From NCBI GenBank assembly GCA_022606135.1, contig JABYQN010000004.1:1426001-1490000 (forward strand): DNA of 64,000 nucleotides, read 5' to 3'. This document shows positions 45,434-56,810 of the stretch, in pieces (position 1 is the stretch's first letter; each line of letters starts with the position of its first letter). This DNA is from Fomes fomentarius. Lineage: Eukaryota; Basidiomycota; Agaricomycetes; Polyporales; Polyporaceae. A program made the position numbers and the translations under genes. The notes under the pieces are model-generated. The model was not told the origin of the DNA. It was given only the letters and a program-made list of their open reading frames with translations, and ran no database searches.

Positions 45434-47673
45434 TCAAGCAGAGGTCCCCAACGGAGGCAAGCCTGCAGCCTTCAAATCCGCATTGATCTGGTCGAGGTGA
45501 TTCACGAATTGCCCCTTGAGGTTATCCCACATCTTCGGCTCGTGCTCTATCAGAAGTGTCAGCACCTAGTGCACTTCGGTCGGGATGTTTAGAATCCTCA
45601 CCGTGCAGCTTCCCACTTCGCTTCATGGCGAAGTCGGTGATCGTAACTTGCATGCTCGTCTCGAACATGAACGCTGATGGGACGTGAGTGTCGAAAAAAG
45701 TATTGATGAGAGATCACAACACAGACCAAGCGTCCCTTCATGCACCCGCATCGGACCCAGCTCTGCCTCGGTAGCTTTCTTGAACTCGTCGTAGGACACT
45801 AATGGTATAGCTCAGAATGGGACGCCGCGTGTTCGCAGAAATGGAAGAATCTCACCACCATGAGGGCAGAAGCCGTTCTCGAAGCTGAATCCACCGGGGG
45901 CAAATTCGTCGCTTCGGCCTCCGTAATCGCCGTAAATGAGCCCCATCATCTCACTGGCACAGTTCCTGTGGTAGTACTATCCGTACCAATCAGTGGCCGC
46001 AAGCTAATATGCACATCAAGATACCAACCGGCGGGCGGAAGGTCCCGTTCGCGACATCCCAGCGCCCGCTGAAGATGAGGAAGTCTGCAATGGGCGCCCC
46101 TGGGGTCTTGGACTTGGCCGTGAGAACACAGAATATCGAGGGATCGATATGGTCTTTGTTAATGCTCCCGACGTGTGCGAACTTCTCCATTGCGTACTTA
46201 TAAGGCATGTAGCTATTCTCTCGGTGAGCAACGTTGCATTTGACGTCACATCGGGTATATCAGGTCCACTCACTTCCCATGCCATGCGACGACGTCGAAT
46301 GGGGTATGCTCTTGCTTGCAGGAGAACAACTTCCCTCCAACCCTAAGCATAGGGGTCAGATGAGCCCGGATCGCCCAACATACAAGTGATGCCTACTTGT
46401 AGACAACTGCGAAGGATCAGCATGACTGTGGGGAGCGCACAGTGTCAATGCAATACTCACTTTCCCATGGAGACTGGTCGATATCGAAGCTTGCGACAGG
46501 ACTCTCGAAGTCTCTAGGGTTGGCGAGACCGTGCGTGCCAAGTGGACCCAGATCTGGCAGTTCGAAGTGGGAGCCAAACACCTCCAGTATATCTTCGAGG
46601 ATGGTCAGCCTAGCGAAGAACTAGCATCCACGACAGGAGGACCTACATCCACGTGAAGGACCATCGGGAAGGCCGACCTAGCGAATACTAGAGTCAGGAG
46701 AGGATTGCCTGTAGTCGGCGTAAAGAAAAACCAACCTTGTACTTGATACCACGCTGAATGACCACAAGTTCTCCCGGTCGAACCATGAGCCTGGCAGACG
46801 AGTCAGCTTTGGGGTTGCTTCGCAGATACTCATCAAGATACCCACTTCCCAAACTCGGTCTGTATGTCTAGCCGACCCTGCTGCGGAAGAATGAGGAAGT
46901 CACCGTCACTGTTGCAAAAGGCTCGCTTTCCCATCGACTCATTGGCAACGAATATATGCGCAGCAAGGCCTTCTCGCAGCGTCGGGTCTCCGTTTCCCGC
47001 GAGAGTCTTCAAGCCTGACACGAAGTCGACCTTATCGTTAGATGGGATGTCGAGAGGATACCATGCAAGTTGTGTTGGACAAAAGTGAACCTTCGGGTTC
47101 AGGGGGAGGAAGCAGGACTCCAGCTGTTGACGGGGTGAGTATCAAAGACTCTACGAACGATACCCATGCATCGTACATCTATGTTATCAGGGAGAGTTGT
47201 GAATCCCTTGTGCGCAACCGAGGGGCGTATACGATAGATCCAACTGGTAACGGGAGGTCAGGCAAATGATCCTAGGAATCCAACAAATCCACTGACGCAG
47301 ATTGGTTGTCCCGCCGAGGGGTCACAAATGGAGTGCCATTCAACTACATGCGCATATCAGCACGACCTTCACTTCAAGTCTTGCGCCATATACACACAGA
47401 TTCAGTATACAAATCGTATTTCGCTTTCTGCGGATTGTTCTGGGCAACAGGGAGAGTTCCAGGTCTAAACAAGTGAGCACGGAGATGCGGGTATGCAAGC
47501 TAGCTACGTACATTGCCTCGGAGGCGAATCGGTTGCCAAAGCCGACTTGATAGGTGTAAGGATCACGGTCGTTCGGGGGAACCGAATGAACGTGTTGGGC
47601 ACTGGCACCGAAAGTACTCTATGATGGCGAGTCAGGCTCATGCTTTCTACTAGGCAAACATCTGACGCACCAT
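45434..47673 (-). CDS. HGD: Homogentisate 1,2-dioxygenase
   Basis: Sixteen exons, 475 aa: 47673-47671, 47618-47512, 47464-47398, 47343-47297, 47243-47177, 47123-46846, 46790-46736, 46677-46647, 46592-46461, 46406-46397, 46342-46274, 46212-46029, 45976-45856, 45798-45727, 45673-45602, 45546-45434. Conserved blocks: [85 protein letters not shown] and [15 protein letters not shown]. The 2-His/1-Glu iron site is present: His and Glu in [14 protein letters not shown], the second His in the FCPHG motif after [14 protein letters not shown]. It opens the homogentisate ring in Phe/Tyr catabolism to maleylacetoacetate. Exon 1 would carry only the ATG before a donor (GTGCGT), and this start is the least certain part. 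One internal exon has only 10 nt. Confidence 0.93.
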
Positions 47674-48646
47674 GGTCACGAAGCTTGTAATACTGAGTAG
47701 CACGGGTATTCACTGGGTAGGTCGAGGTCAGTGACACGGATTCCCGATTGAGGTGCGCAGGGGCAGGATTTATAGTCGTCTTCCATGGCGCGTCTGCAAG
47801 AACACATTATGCTGAATCAAACATCCATCTAAGCCTAACGCGCGGAATTTACGTTCCTTGAAGCCTTCGACACGTACATTATACTGCCCACGCGGGCGCC
47901 AAGATCTCTTCTGGGACGGATGTTCTCATACAAGCTTGCCATGCACCATATGAGGCTGCGCTCATCCCTGTTCTCGGTGCCCGCTCGTCTCGAGGTGGCT
48001 ATTTTCGCATGGTGCCGTTTCTTGCTGACGGCCGCCATCAGTCCAGCTGGACAACTCTGACGACGCTCCTGTGGCACCTTAGGCCCAACGGATAACACAA
48101 ACAGACCTAAAATGGGGACTTTGTCTCAGCTTCCAGACGGGCCGATACCCAAGAAGAACGAACCGTCGTACGTGCCAATGAGCGCGGCAGTCAGGTGAGT
48201 GATACTCCCTCTTTCTTGGACGCTTTTTCTCAGAACACGCGGCGGCTCGGACCCTTGATCGAAGTGCTCAACGAAGCAGACTTACAGACTGGAGTTGACT
48301 GAGATCGATTGCAACCGCGATAGCCACGTCCTGGGACAACGCAACAGTTGAAAGGGAGCTCGAGATAGACATTGGACAATATTGTAGCGGTTGCCAAAGT
48401 GATGGACCCGCTGGCGCGCGGGCCACTCGTCAAGCGCTAGTCTTCGGCAGGACCCGGAGTCTGAGATCTGAATACTTACTTGGCTACTTGACTCATACAG
48501 TTACTATCACTCAGCTCTCATTGCAACAAACCACTCGATCATATTCATATGTCAGCGCTCATCTATGGTACCATCCTTTGAACATTCAAGGAATCAGGTC
48601 ATTACTGCGTTGTCCCATCATACAGCCTAGCGAGCTCGAGTCCGAT
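47674..48646. other. Intergenic, about 970 bp
   Basis: Promoter side of homogentisate dioxygenase and the 3' flank of the alcohol dehydrogenase gene, both minus-strand. No gene is recognised. Confidence 0.55.
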
Positions 48647-49980
48647 CTACAGCCCAGGAACAATGACCGCCCGGAAACGGGCAGAAGAGCGCCGTTCATA
48701 CGCTTCTTGCGCGCGTTCGAGCGGGAAGGTCTCCACGAGGCACTTGATGTTATGCGCCAGTGCAAAATCAAGACAGTCCTCGCTATCTTTCGCATCACCA
48801 CATGCCCACCCGCGGATGGACAATCGCGAGCCTACCAAGGCAACTACGGTGCATGGTCAGTATCTGCGATGGTGCTCGGAATAGTGATATGTAGCACTCA
48901 CTAGGAGATATGGACATCGGTTCAGCCTCGAGGGCAAGGAGGAGGAGGGTCCCATTCACTGTCAGACCGGGGAGCAACTTCTCGATTACGCTGGAGTTTG
49001 GGGCCGTGCAGGCGATGACCTTCGCGCCACCAAGTGCCTTCAAGGCCTCGGCTTGGTCCACTTTTGACCCATCGACGTACACATGTGCGCCCAACTCTTT
49101 GGAGAAAGACTCTTTTGCGGGTCCAGAGGAGAGCGCAACGACGCGGTAGCCCATGGCGTTCGCGATTTGAAGCGCGAGATGACCAAGTCCGCTATACGGT
49201 TGCACTTGGATAAGCCACCAAATCGTCAGGAGGCGAGGCAGGAAGACATACCCAATGCCTTGAATCGCAACGTATTCCGGTGGCAGTACGTCCATGTGAC
49301 GAAGGGAGTCTAAGGTATACCATGTTGTCGGTCAGTCCACAAACTCATAATATAGACGTCATACTCACTGAAGACGGTGATACCGGCACAAAGCAGAGGA
49401 GCAGCTTGTACTGGGTCAATATCCTTGGGGACCGAGACAACCGCCTCGCTGCGCAGGGTGACATACTCGGCGTAGCCACCGTCTCTCAAGACTCCTGAAA
49501 ATGCTAGTGATAAGAGGCGGCCCAACGTGGGTGGTAACACCCTGCCAGTGCGACATACCATTGATATCTTCTTGTTTGCAAGTGACATGGTCACCAACGC
49601 GGCATCGCGAGCAAGTGTGACAGTGGCCGCCATGCCACCCGCCTCCAACACGCTGACCGAGCTTCCATACTTTTTCCCCCGGCGGGATTGCTACGACGTC
49701 ACCAACGATCTCGTGGCCGGGGACACGGGGATACTTGACAGGGAGCGCCCCAATCACGACCTGCTCATCGCTGTTGTGTGGGGCGATAAGAACGGTGCCA
49801 AAACGGTGCATGTTAGGAAGGCCTCATACCTTCCACAGACACCACACGCAAGTACCTTCACAACAATATGGTTGTCCTCGGGGTCCTTCCAGGGGACCGT
49901 AATTTTCTGGAGCTTGGCGTCGCCGGGCTCGGTGAACGCGTACGCAGTGTACGAGGGGGGTGAGGGAGAAAGGTGGCCAT
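48647..49980 (-). CDS. Zinc-dependent alcohol dehydrogenase, with a 1-nt frame break near the N-terminus
   Basis: Six exons: 49980-49830, 49770-49559, 49494-49369, 49309-49252, 49191-48902, 48843-48647; about 344 aa, the family's usual length. The catalytic zinc ligands are in CGVCGSDE (Cys) and GHEIVGD (His). Structural-zinc Cys are in GGHCHTCSRCRVGDHVTC. The NAD(P) Rossmann motif IGGLGHLALQ and the C-terminal block ARFRAVIVPG are typical. The MATFLPHPP start at 49980 and the SYTAYAFTEPGD frame are separated by one missing base in a run of six C (minus strand; 49955-49960). The only in-frame alternative start, ATG at 50068, lies 16 bp from the TATA box, too close to be in the mRNA. The family oxidises primary alcohols or reduces aldehydes; the exact substrate is not deducible. 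Confidence 0.87.
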
Positions 49981-51091
49981 TTGGCTTCAAGGATGCGCGC
50001 GCAAGAGTCGACGATGAGAGGTAGTGTGCAAGCCAAAGAGACTGAGTGCTGCTGTCCGACCGAACCATGCATCGTACACCCTCCTTTTATACCCTCCTCA
50101 GGTTACCCGAGTCGGGGCTCGGGGCTCGGGGTTCGGGGTTCTTCAGTATATCCCCAGGAGCGCCAACGGTGGAGTCACACAAGCGTTGCGATCGGGAAAG
50201 ACCGTTATGTTTCCGGTGGAGGACATCGAAGGTGATCCCACGCACTGTTTTCGGCAGGACATTCGTATCATACCGCCTGCGCATACTGAAATTCTCGAAT
50301 ACCAGAAGCCAGCATCGGCCTATAGGTGGCATTGAGTCTTGATGTATTCTCTTCAAAAGATCGAACGAGGCAAGGCTCTCATACGATCTCTACAGTCACC
50401 CTGAAGTACACGCCGTTGTCTCCTAGTATACGACGTGCAACTCCGGATCGTGTTTGCTATGGCACTTTTGGAGTTTGACGCGTGACAATTTGAACTTAAG
50501 GACGCCAGAAGCGAACATCGGACTAACTTTAAAGTCGCCGGTCAGCGATTCAAGGCGAGACACGGCGACATCCGGGTACACTGTTTAACGCGGGTCTTTT
50601 GAGATACGATACCATATCGTTGAACGACGAAATCGTCGCTTTACACACGGCGAGTGTGGAAGACGAGTTGAAATATCCTTGACAGGTGGACTCCCGCGTC
50701 GAGCTCGTGTATCTTCTGGCACCCAATCGCCGTTAAGTCCTGTCATTTCAGCACTTGCAGAAAGACATACGCTCACCGGGTTTCGCGCGTATCCCGGTCG
50801 GAAGCTTAGGGCAGGACTGAACCTATTTGACATTTGTATGTGTCAGAATACTTAGGCGGCAGAAATTTGCAGAGCGGATTTCACATCACAAGAATCCTTT
50901 TCTGACAAAGCGAGCACATACGCACGGAATGCATATTGCCGGTGATCGGTCCTCTGAGCGAGATTGCAAAGTTCTTCTGTATTCTCTGCTCTCTGCTATA
51001 TCGATACATCGTTCGTACAGTCTTCTCAGCACTTCTTCCAACATGTATGCGTATCGTACACCGCGCCTGCCAACGACACGACAGTAACCGT
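49981..51091. other. Intergenic, promoter of the alcohol dehydrogenase
   Basis: About 1.1 kb of non-coding sequence between the alcohol dehydrogenase and transketolase-like genes. A short direct repeat of the type ggggctcggggctcgggg is at 50114-50140, next to the TATA box. Confidence 0.55.
50084..50092 (-). promoter_or_regulatory. TATA box of the alcohol dehydrogenase gene
   Basis: The minus strand reads TATAAAAGG, 104 bp upstream of the ATG at 49980. It supports that start rather than the ATG at 50068. Confidence 0.6.
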
Positions 51092-53631
51092 CTACTGCGA
51101 GAGTTGCCTGATCTTCAGGATGATTGCTATGGGAGTGATCGTCAGAGCCGGACCGGTTGAAGCACATAACCGGAGTAAACATACACTGAGGATCGAGACC
51201 CTGGTGGGGGATCTGCTCGGTGAGACCACCGCAACCTGTTCGATGCAAATGAGTGACGGTCTCAAAGAGGTGGTCAACAGAGCTACTCACCCTCCTTGTT
51301 CGTGCCGATGTAGCCGTACTTCGGGTGGAGGCCACGCTCGAGCAACCAGGTACCATACTTCGAACCGAGCTACATGCGAAAGGTGAGTACGGAAACAAGC
51401 GCCATTGGTGTTCGCACTTACACCAGTCTTCTGATTCAACGACTCGACGACGAGGACGAAGGGACTAGCACCAATCTTGCGGGTAGTCTGCTCGTCGACC
51501 AGGTTGAGCGTCGGCTTGTTGATCAAACCTACGTCCAGCCCCTCCTGTCTGCAGCGGAGAACAGCATCCCAGGAGCGGTAGAGCGTGTCACCATACGAGA
51601 CAACGTATCCTGCCTTGCCATCGACGATGACCTCGTCCTTGCCAGGAACAAACTCGTAGTTCCCGTCGAAGTACTTCGAGCCGTCCTCTTTGAGGATCCA
51701 CGGCACCTTTGAGCGAGTAGAGAAGATGAACCGAACGCCGCGGTCGAAAAACACACGTTTGACGATGGCGGTCATCTGCGCAGGGTCAGCGGGGAAGTAG
51801 AGCCATGATTGAGTGTCAGCGAGGCCGTTATCCGCGAAGAACGAGTTGATACCGAAGTGGCAGGTGTTGTCCGCCATCTCGTCCACTGAGATAGCATTGA
51901 CTGTTAAAGAGAACGCTAGTGTTATGACGTCACTGAAACGTACCTCCCGAGTGCGAGAAGTGGCATAGGACGTTGCAGAAGTTGAGGCGGGCCATCGTGA
52001 TCTCTGAGACCACCATCTCCAAAAACGCAGAGAACGTAGAAAACACGCCGAACTTATCCGCGTCGAACCCGAAACCAGCAGCCGCGCTGAAGTTTCCGCG
52101 CTCCATGATACCGGAGGGAACGAACACCTCGGGGTGCTTTTGGTGGATCACCTTCAGACCAGTCGAGCCCTCAAGATCACCTGTTCACATCCATCAGCGA
52201 TCTTTCTGTCAAATTTTGAGTGAGCGACGCACTGTCGATGACCATGACTTTCTTCGCAGCCTCCTCCTTCGAGAGCGTATCGAGAACTAGGTTGACGGAT
52301 TCACCAAACACAACACGGTTTGCGCCAAGCTCTTTGGTAGAACCAATGTATAGGTAAGGAAGGGCGTAAGGCTTTATGTTGTTGAGGATGTTTGCAGCCA
52401 GCTCCTCGGGATAGCCACGGGAAGCAAAGTACTTGAGCGCTCCCTTGACCGGAATGACATCGTGGCCATGAGAGCTACCCTCTATGTCGGGAACCTATCG
52501 GATAACATATGAGTATCGGACACAACACGGGGAATCACAAAGCTTCTTACGCCAGGTGCCATCTTACGCTTGCAGATGACTGTTTGCTAATAAACAACCC
52601 GCAGAAATATGCATTGAATGACACTCACTGGCAGCAGGGCCGTTATATGAGACAACCTGAACGAGAGCGGACCAGAGAGCATCGATGTCCTCCCCGTTCA
52701 CGGTGATGACCTTCAGTCCGTGTCCCTCAAGAGTCCTGCCGATGTCATAGCCCTTGAGGTACTCAGATGGATGGCCGGCGATGGTGACGTCATTGTCATC
52801 GATGATGAGTTTCACGTTCAGGTTCTGAGCAACAGCAAGACGAGCAGCCTCGGCATCATTTCCTTCCTATTACATCAATCATGGCTGTGAGAATAAGCGA
52901 GCGAGAACAATCGAAAAGTACATACTTGCTGGGAACCGTCTGACCCAAGGATGAATACGGTCTTATCACGGTTGGCAAGGGCAACACCGTTCACGAACGG
53001 CCAGATGTGACCAAGACGACCGGAAGAGAACTTCACACCGGGGGTGAGACCGAGCTCAGGGTGCCCTGGGAGCTTGGAGTTGGCCTCGCGATAGTGGAGG
53101 AGGTGCTCGAAGGGGATGTGTCCCTCGAGGGCAGCTACGAGATACTGGGTCGCAACTCGGTGACCTAGAAACAGACGTCATAGTAAGATATCGACAGATT
53201 GACTCATGATAGAGGGGCGCTACTTACCAGCCTCGTCAAAGAGGATGGGAACGTACTTATCTGAGTGATTGAAGAGGGACAAGAGGAGGTTCACTTCGGG
53301 GACGGTGTCGTAGGCGCCACCTTCAGTCATAGGTGAATGTTGGACTAGAGAGTACCATTACGGTTCTGCGCACCAGTATGTCCACTAACTCCTCGTGCAG
53401 CACCAGTCGCCGTGAAGAGCACGATAGCATCGCGCATGAGCTGGATGTTGTGCTTCAAGGCCGAGCGCTGCTCGCTGGAGAGCTGGGGCTTCGACGGGTC
53501 GAGGACAAGCCTGAATTACATTGATTGGCGTCATCAAGCTCGTTAACAAGGTACGCGAGATGGGATTGGCTGTATACGCACTTCTGGAGCTTGCTCATGT
53601 CAAGGGGGAACTTCGCGTCGGTGCCCGCCAT
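51092..53631 (-). CDS. Transketolase-like thiamine-diphosphate enzyme
   Basis: Twelve exons, 637 aa: 53631-53582, 53510-53374, 53320-53228, 53164-52926, 52866-52629, 52579-52551, 52494-52233, 52180-51944, 51885-51422, 51369-51291, 51235-51185, 51126-51092. The thiamine-diphosphate region reads ILGSDGSQQEGND ... LIIDDNDVT, a GDG-type motif with the distal Asn. Other blocks are GARGVSGHTGGAYDT, HIWPFVNGVALANRDK, VPDIEGSSHGHDVIPVK, RVVFGESVNLVLD, PSGIMERGNFSAAAGFGFDADKFG and the pyrimidine-side FSHSGVDEMADN. The C-terminal domain carries VSYGDTLYRSWDAV. Transketolases transfer two-carbon units in the pentose phosphate pathway. This clade is diverged from the main yeast enzyme and could use other donors. 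It is the third consecutive minus-strand metabolic gene. Confidence 0.88.
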
Positions 53632-54551
53632 TTTGATGTTACAGTATTTGGGTGAGCTGCAGGGAATATGAGAGAGTTATGGGGAGAAGAGAGGAGCGAA
53701 GCAAGCTGATGGTCGAGGAGATAAACTTAAGCAAGCGCCCTGGGGTCTATGTCTCCGCAGCCTCGGCCCGGCCGCTCTCACCGCGACCAATACTATCAGG
53801 TTAACAACTCTCATGGCCACCACGAACGAGCCGTTATCCCTCACACCCAATCTGCCTTTCATGCCTTGTCATGCAATCTTACCATGGAGCGAAGCCCATC
53901 CGCGGGAATGACGTTGTGGCCTGCCTTACTAGCATAGCACCACCAACTTGACCGCTCGTATGTGGACTTTCAGCGGGCCATGCTCACTAAACAACCTAAC
54001 TCAATCGAGCTTCGTCAGGAGCCGCCTCAGTCTGCTTAGTCGTCTGCAACGACACATGCTCGCTAAGCCGAGAGTAATGACCGTACTTCCTCAACAAGTA
54101 CTTCTGGTACGTTAGTAGATCATCTATCACGTCCATGGCGAAGGACCACGGCTCAAGATTCCACAAGGACTGGCTTTCGACCCGATGATGCGAACCCCAG
54201 TAGGCAGCCATGCGCTCAGCAAGTGTTATGACCTCGTAGAACGCAATGAGCGATACTGTTACTGTGGATCAAACCGTACTCAAATTCCGTATCATGAAGC
54301 AGCCAGACACCCAGACGAACCGAAAGTGTCATATAATTGTCAGCCTCACGATCTGTGGCTGAGCCGATCGCGACTCACCAGCCTCTGTTCACTTCAAAGG
54401 GTCAGCCACTCTGACCAGCCTCTGTTCACTTCGGAGGGTCAGCCACTGCCATGTCTCATTCTGGCTCTTAAGTTGTGCTTTGATTCGATACCGACTTCAA
54501 GCATCCACTCGACACGGCCTGGTCCTCAGCTCCCACGCCTCAAACATCAAC
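53632..54551. promoter_or_regulatory. Divergent promoter, transketolase-like / oxalate decarboxylase
   Basis: About 920 bp between two divergent start codons. It contains a 34-bp direct repeat close to the decarboxylase side and a TATA-like ATATAATT at 54331-54338. Confidence 0.5.
54377..54447. repeat. 34-bp direct repeat in the oxalate decarboxylase promoter
   Basis: Two copies, 54377-54410 and 54414-54447, differ only at an AA/GG position in the middle. The period is 37 bp. The location 105-175 bp upstream of the start suggests a duplicated regulator site. Confidence 0.75.
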
Positions 54552-56545
54552 ATGCCCCGCGCTACAAACAAGCTCGCCCGTAAGCTCCTCCCGTCGCTCC
54601 TCCTCGCCACCTTTCTCGCAGGCACTCAACTTGCCCACGGTGCGCCGCTCGGGACCTCAACCGCGACTGCTGCGACGTCTTCACCCACCGTCCCGTACGC
54701 GAGCGACGATCCGAACAATGAGCTCTGGAACCCGAACTCGAACATCGTCCCCGAGGCACAGCGCGGGCGGTACGGTGCTACCGTCCTCGGACCGCAGAAC
54801 ATCCCCTTGGAGCTGGAGAACCCGAGCTTGCTCGCGCCACCCACCACGGATCACGGCTCGGTCTCCAACGCGAAGTGGCCCTTCGACTTGAGCCACAATC
54901 GGTTGCAGACGGGCGGTTGGGCTCGCCAGCAGAATGGTATGTCCTATCAGCGATGAACAGTAGTCTTGGGTAACATATCGTGCACGCAGTCAAGGACATG
55001 CCGATTGCGACTGGAATGGCTGGAGTAGACATGCGTCTTGAGAAGGGTGCCATCCGGTGAGTCTCAGTTATATTAGTTACCTTCGACTCTACTGAAACAT
55101 CCTGCTCTTCAGCGAGCTCCACTGGCATCACACTGCCGAGTGGGCGTACGTCCTGAAGGTATACCATTACTCGGTGCTTGTCTGCTGTGTCGCTATTGAC
55201 CGCGATCATGTGAATCAGGGTACAGCCCAAATCTCAACGGTAACGGCGGAGGGTCAGAACTACGTCGCGAATGTTGTACGTGCATCCCCACTTGCATCGC
55301 CGTTCTAAATTCGATTGCTTATTCATCGTGACAGCCTGCGGGGTCCTTATGGTACTTCCCGCCCGGTCAGCCGCACTCCCTCCAAGCGACTGGCGATGAC
55401 TCTGATGGCGTAGAGTTCCTTTTGGTCTTCGACAACGGGAACTTCAGCGAGGACTCGACGTTCTTGGTGAGATTACTAGCAATGCTGTACGCTTCCTGAT
55501 ACTGACATGGTGATCCATAGCTGACTGACTGGCTCGCGCATGTGCCGAAGGAATAATCGCGAAGAATTTCCATATGAGCCAAGCGGCGTTCGACCACATC
55601 CCCGGCCAGGAACTCTGCATCTTCCCCGCTCGTACGTCTCTCACTCCGCTCCTATTCTCGCCTTACAAATAATTGACACAACCGACTCTGTAGCTGTACC
55701 ATCCGATGACCAGAAGGGGCCTGTCAGTCCCTACGGAACCCCGCCTGAGCCATACACCTTCGACTTCACCAACATGCAGCCAACTCAATATGCTGGAGGG
55801 TCAGTCAAGATTGCAGACTCCCGCAACTTCAAGGTCGCGAAGAAAATTGCGGTGGCTGAAGTGACAGTTGAGCCCGGCGCGATGCGCGAGATGCACGTGA
55901 GTAAATATTGACGTGCTCGCGACCGAGGGTACTAACAAGTCTGTTGTTGTTGTAGTGGCACCCTACGGAGGATGAGTGGACATACTTCATGTGAGTAGCG
56001 CGCTCTTCTCAAGGACGAATTATGACTCACTTGATTCATAGTGAGGGCAATGCGCGCATCACGCTCTTCGCTTCAACCGGGAACGCGAGAACCTTCGACT
56101 ACCAGGGAGGAGACATTGCCTATGTTCCGACTGCTTACGGTAAGCACTCGCGCCTCTTCTGGCGATTCCTGGCGGATGGCCTGAATATACCATCTCATAT
56201 GCAGGCCACTATATTGAGAACACTGGGAATACGACTTTGCGTTTCCTGGAGATCTTGAAGACAGGTACGCGGCGTATTCACAGCTTGTTAGCAATCGCCT
56301 GCTCACTATCCCTTCCTCGATAACAGACGTATTCACGGATATAAGTTTGAATCAGGTCAGTGTTTGGCTGCGCGCGTCCACTGCTGACGGGATGCACGAA
56401 TGCTGACGGTGTTTTGTGCGAATAGTGGCTTGCGTTGACTCCACCGGAATTAGTTAAGGCACATCTCCAACTGTCGGACGAGACCATCTCGCAGTTGAGC
56501 AAAGTTAAGCCGGTCGTGGTCGCGCCCCAGTTCTCCAACCTGTAA
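54552..56545 (+). CDS. Oxalate decarboxylase (bicupin), with a 1-nt frame break
   Basis: Twelve exons: 54552-54936, 54990-55056, 55113-55158, 55219-55275, 55335-55466, 55521-55631, 55694-55896, 55956-55990, 56042-56139, 56205-56264, 56327-56355, 56426-56545; about 447 aa. A signal peptide is followed by two cupin domains. Mn2+ sites are the [16 protein letters not shown] block (cupin 1) and [16 protein letters not shown] (cupin 2). Substrate-side segments are [12 protein letters not shown] and [13 protein letters not shown]. In the sixth exon the frame is lost at about 55551: HVPKE is followed by TAA unless one base is added, after which [19 protein letters not shown] reads on in the expected phase. 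Everything else is intact. The secreted or cell-wall enzyme splits oxalate to formate and CO2, and in white-rot fungi controls oxalate and pH during wood decay. Confidence 0.9.
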
Positions 56546-56711
56546 TGCACTATCTGTTCCTACTCAGGTCTTGTGGCCCTTACGTGGAAGTGACACCGTC
56601 GTTGTGCATTCTCGTGTCCATCCAGAACATCTGGTGTCTGCAATCACGTATACCTCAACACGTTTTTACATCACTTTAGCCGTCACACCTGCTAACGCTT
56701 CGGCCATTGCT

Positions 56712-56810
56712 TCATAAGGACACGGAGTCGATGTTCCTCTTCTCACTACATATTTGCAGCCTGCTTCCCTCCGATCCGCACCGTCCTGCCAGCGATGAGC
56801 GTCAGCCACT
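56712..56810 (+). pseudogene. Relic of PPN2-type polyphosphatase last exon
   Basis: A segment reading like the start of the last exon of the intact gene at 62913-63050: the GTTCCTCTTCTCA motif, then CTGCTTCCCTCCGATCCGC and GAGCGTCAGCC. About 45 bases between the two blocks are missing. It has no open frame of its own. Confidence 0.65.

Larger units (their letters stand above)
42450..45675. repeat. Tandem duplication, unit B
   Basis: Partner of unit A, with the same landmark order: a CCCTTACGGCATT motif (42503 area), GGAGGATTACCCACC (42931), a TCAGAACCGTCTGATGC motif (about 43836), secreted gene copy B (44112) and the 3' end of the intact homogentisate dioxygenase gene (from 45434). The offset grows from about 3.3 kb to 4.2 kb along the block, so indels accumulated in both units. 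Confidence 0.7.
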
